A stretch of 58,256 nt of DNA, from contig NZ_QXGI01000012.1 of assembly GCF_003952025.1 (NCBI RefSeq), positions 1 through 58,256 of the forward strand. Reading direction: 5' to 3'. The translations under genes were made by a program, and so were the position numbers. This stretch comes from Bifidobacterium castoris (GTDB lineage Bacteria > Actinomycetota > Actinomycetes > Actinomycetales > Bifidobacteriaceae). The notes below the pieces were generated by a model, which worked only from the letters and a program-made list of their open reading frames with translations, made no database searches and was not told the origin of the DNA. Shown here one piece after another: positions 57,998 to 58,256 of the stretch (the stretch's first letter is position 1; each line of letters opens with the position of its first letter).

Positions 57998-58256
57998 ATG
58001 GTCACGATCAAACAGGACATCGTCAATCAGGGACATGGCGCGTTGGCCCCCACGATGCTCGCCGTGCATTCCACGGCGAACCCGGGGGCGACCGCCAAGA
58101 ACCACCGCGACCTGTGGAGCCGCGGCTACGATTACGCGGTCCACTACGTGTCCGACTGGAATGAGGCGTACCACACCGTGCCGGACAACCGCCTGTGCTG
58201 GCAGGTAGGCAACGGCAATTCGACATGCGTCGGATTGGAAATCTGCGAGGCGACCA
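57998..58256 (+). CDS. Endolysin, N-acetylmuramoyl-L-alanine amidase (partial)
   Basis: The first 86 residues before the window ends. LAVHSTANPG supplies the first zinc-ligand His, YDYAVHYVSDWNEAYHTVP a second region with His, and LEICEAT the conserved late strand of amidase_2 enzymes. It cleaves the bond between muramic acid and the peptide to release progeny. AAAGGAG precedes tandem ATGs at 57995 and 57998. The C-terminus is missing because of the window edge. Confidence 0.88.
   Translation, partial: MVTIKQDIVNQGHGALAPTMLAVHSTANPGATAKNHRDLWSRGYDYAVHYVSDWNEAYHTVPDNRLCWQVGNGNSTCVGLEICEAT

Overview
The window is most of a temperate long-tailed (siphovirus) phage genome, probably an integrated prophage, from a high-GC Gram-positive host. 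The order integrase, lysogeny genes, dense ATGA-coupled early operon, DNA replication, terminase, head, tail, holin and amidase, together with strong AGGAGG ribosome sites and the high GC, best fits a Bifidobacterium prophage. The genus is an inference from style and layout. The first 31 bases may be the tail of a host gene, but the right junction lies outside the window, so no att duplication can be shown.

0.2-4.5 kb, integration and lysogeny: tyrosine integrase (180-1475), a wing-helix-like small protein, a NUDIX-like protein resembling the SMODS-associated NUDIX family, a structured terminator-capped non-coding stretch (2.9-3.13 kb), a leftward lipoprotein gene preceded by a perfect LexA/SOS box, and a leftward Cro/CI-type repressor. 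The repressor diverges from a rightward Cro-like gene across a control region with three copies of a TATAGCAtATGCTATA operator and a TTGACA/TAAACT promoter.

4.6-20.4 kb, rightward early operon: antirepressor, many small coupled genes, a tRNA-like element, a tandem zinc-knuckle protein, YqaJ exonuclease + RecT + SSB, a second lipoprotein, a PD-(D/E)XK nuclease, DUF3310 protein, DEDDh exonuclease, dCTP deaminase/dUTPase-like enzyme, HNH protein and a replisome-organizer-like initiator that carries 11-bp iterons inside its gene (candidate origin). It ends at a 16-bp perfect hairpin.

20.5-27.5 kb, leftward accessory block: eleven genes on the opposite strand to all lytic genes. It starts from a TTGACA/TATGAT promoter with a palindrome in its spacer and a short PPP-containing leader peptide, then encodes a small XRE regulator and a series of unrecognised small proteins separated by hairpins, two of them preceded by a repeated structured element. 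It ends in a second tyrosine recombinase with an overlapping partner gene. This is the least explained part of the window.

27.5-58.3 kb, rightward late genes: an alternating purine-pyrimidine stretch, five 12-bp iterons, two tRNA genes, HNH, terminase small and large subunits, portal, MuF-like protein, scaffold, decoration protein, capsid (E family), connectors, tail terminator, major tail protein, tail chaperones joined by a -1 frameshift on GGGAAAA, a tRNA-like element, a 2145-residue tape measure, Dit, hub and tip proteins, tandem putative receptor-binding cassettes (one with an 11-G tract), holin-like protein and the start of an amidase endolysin.
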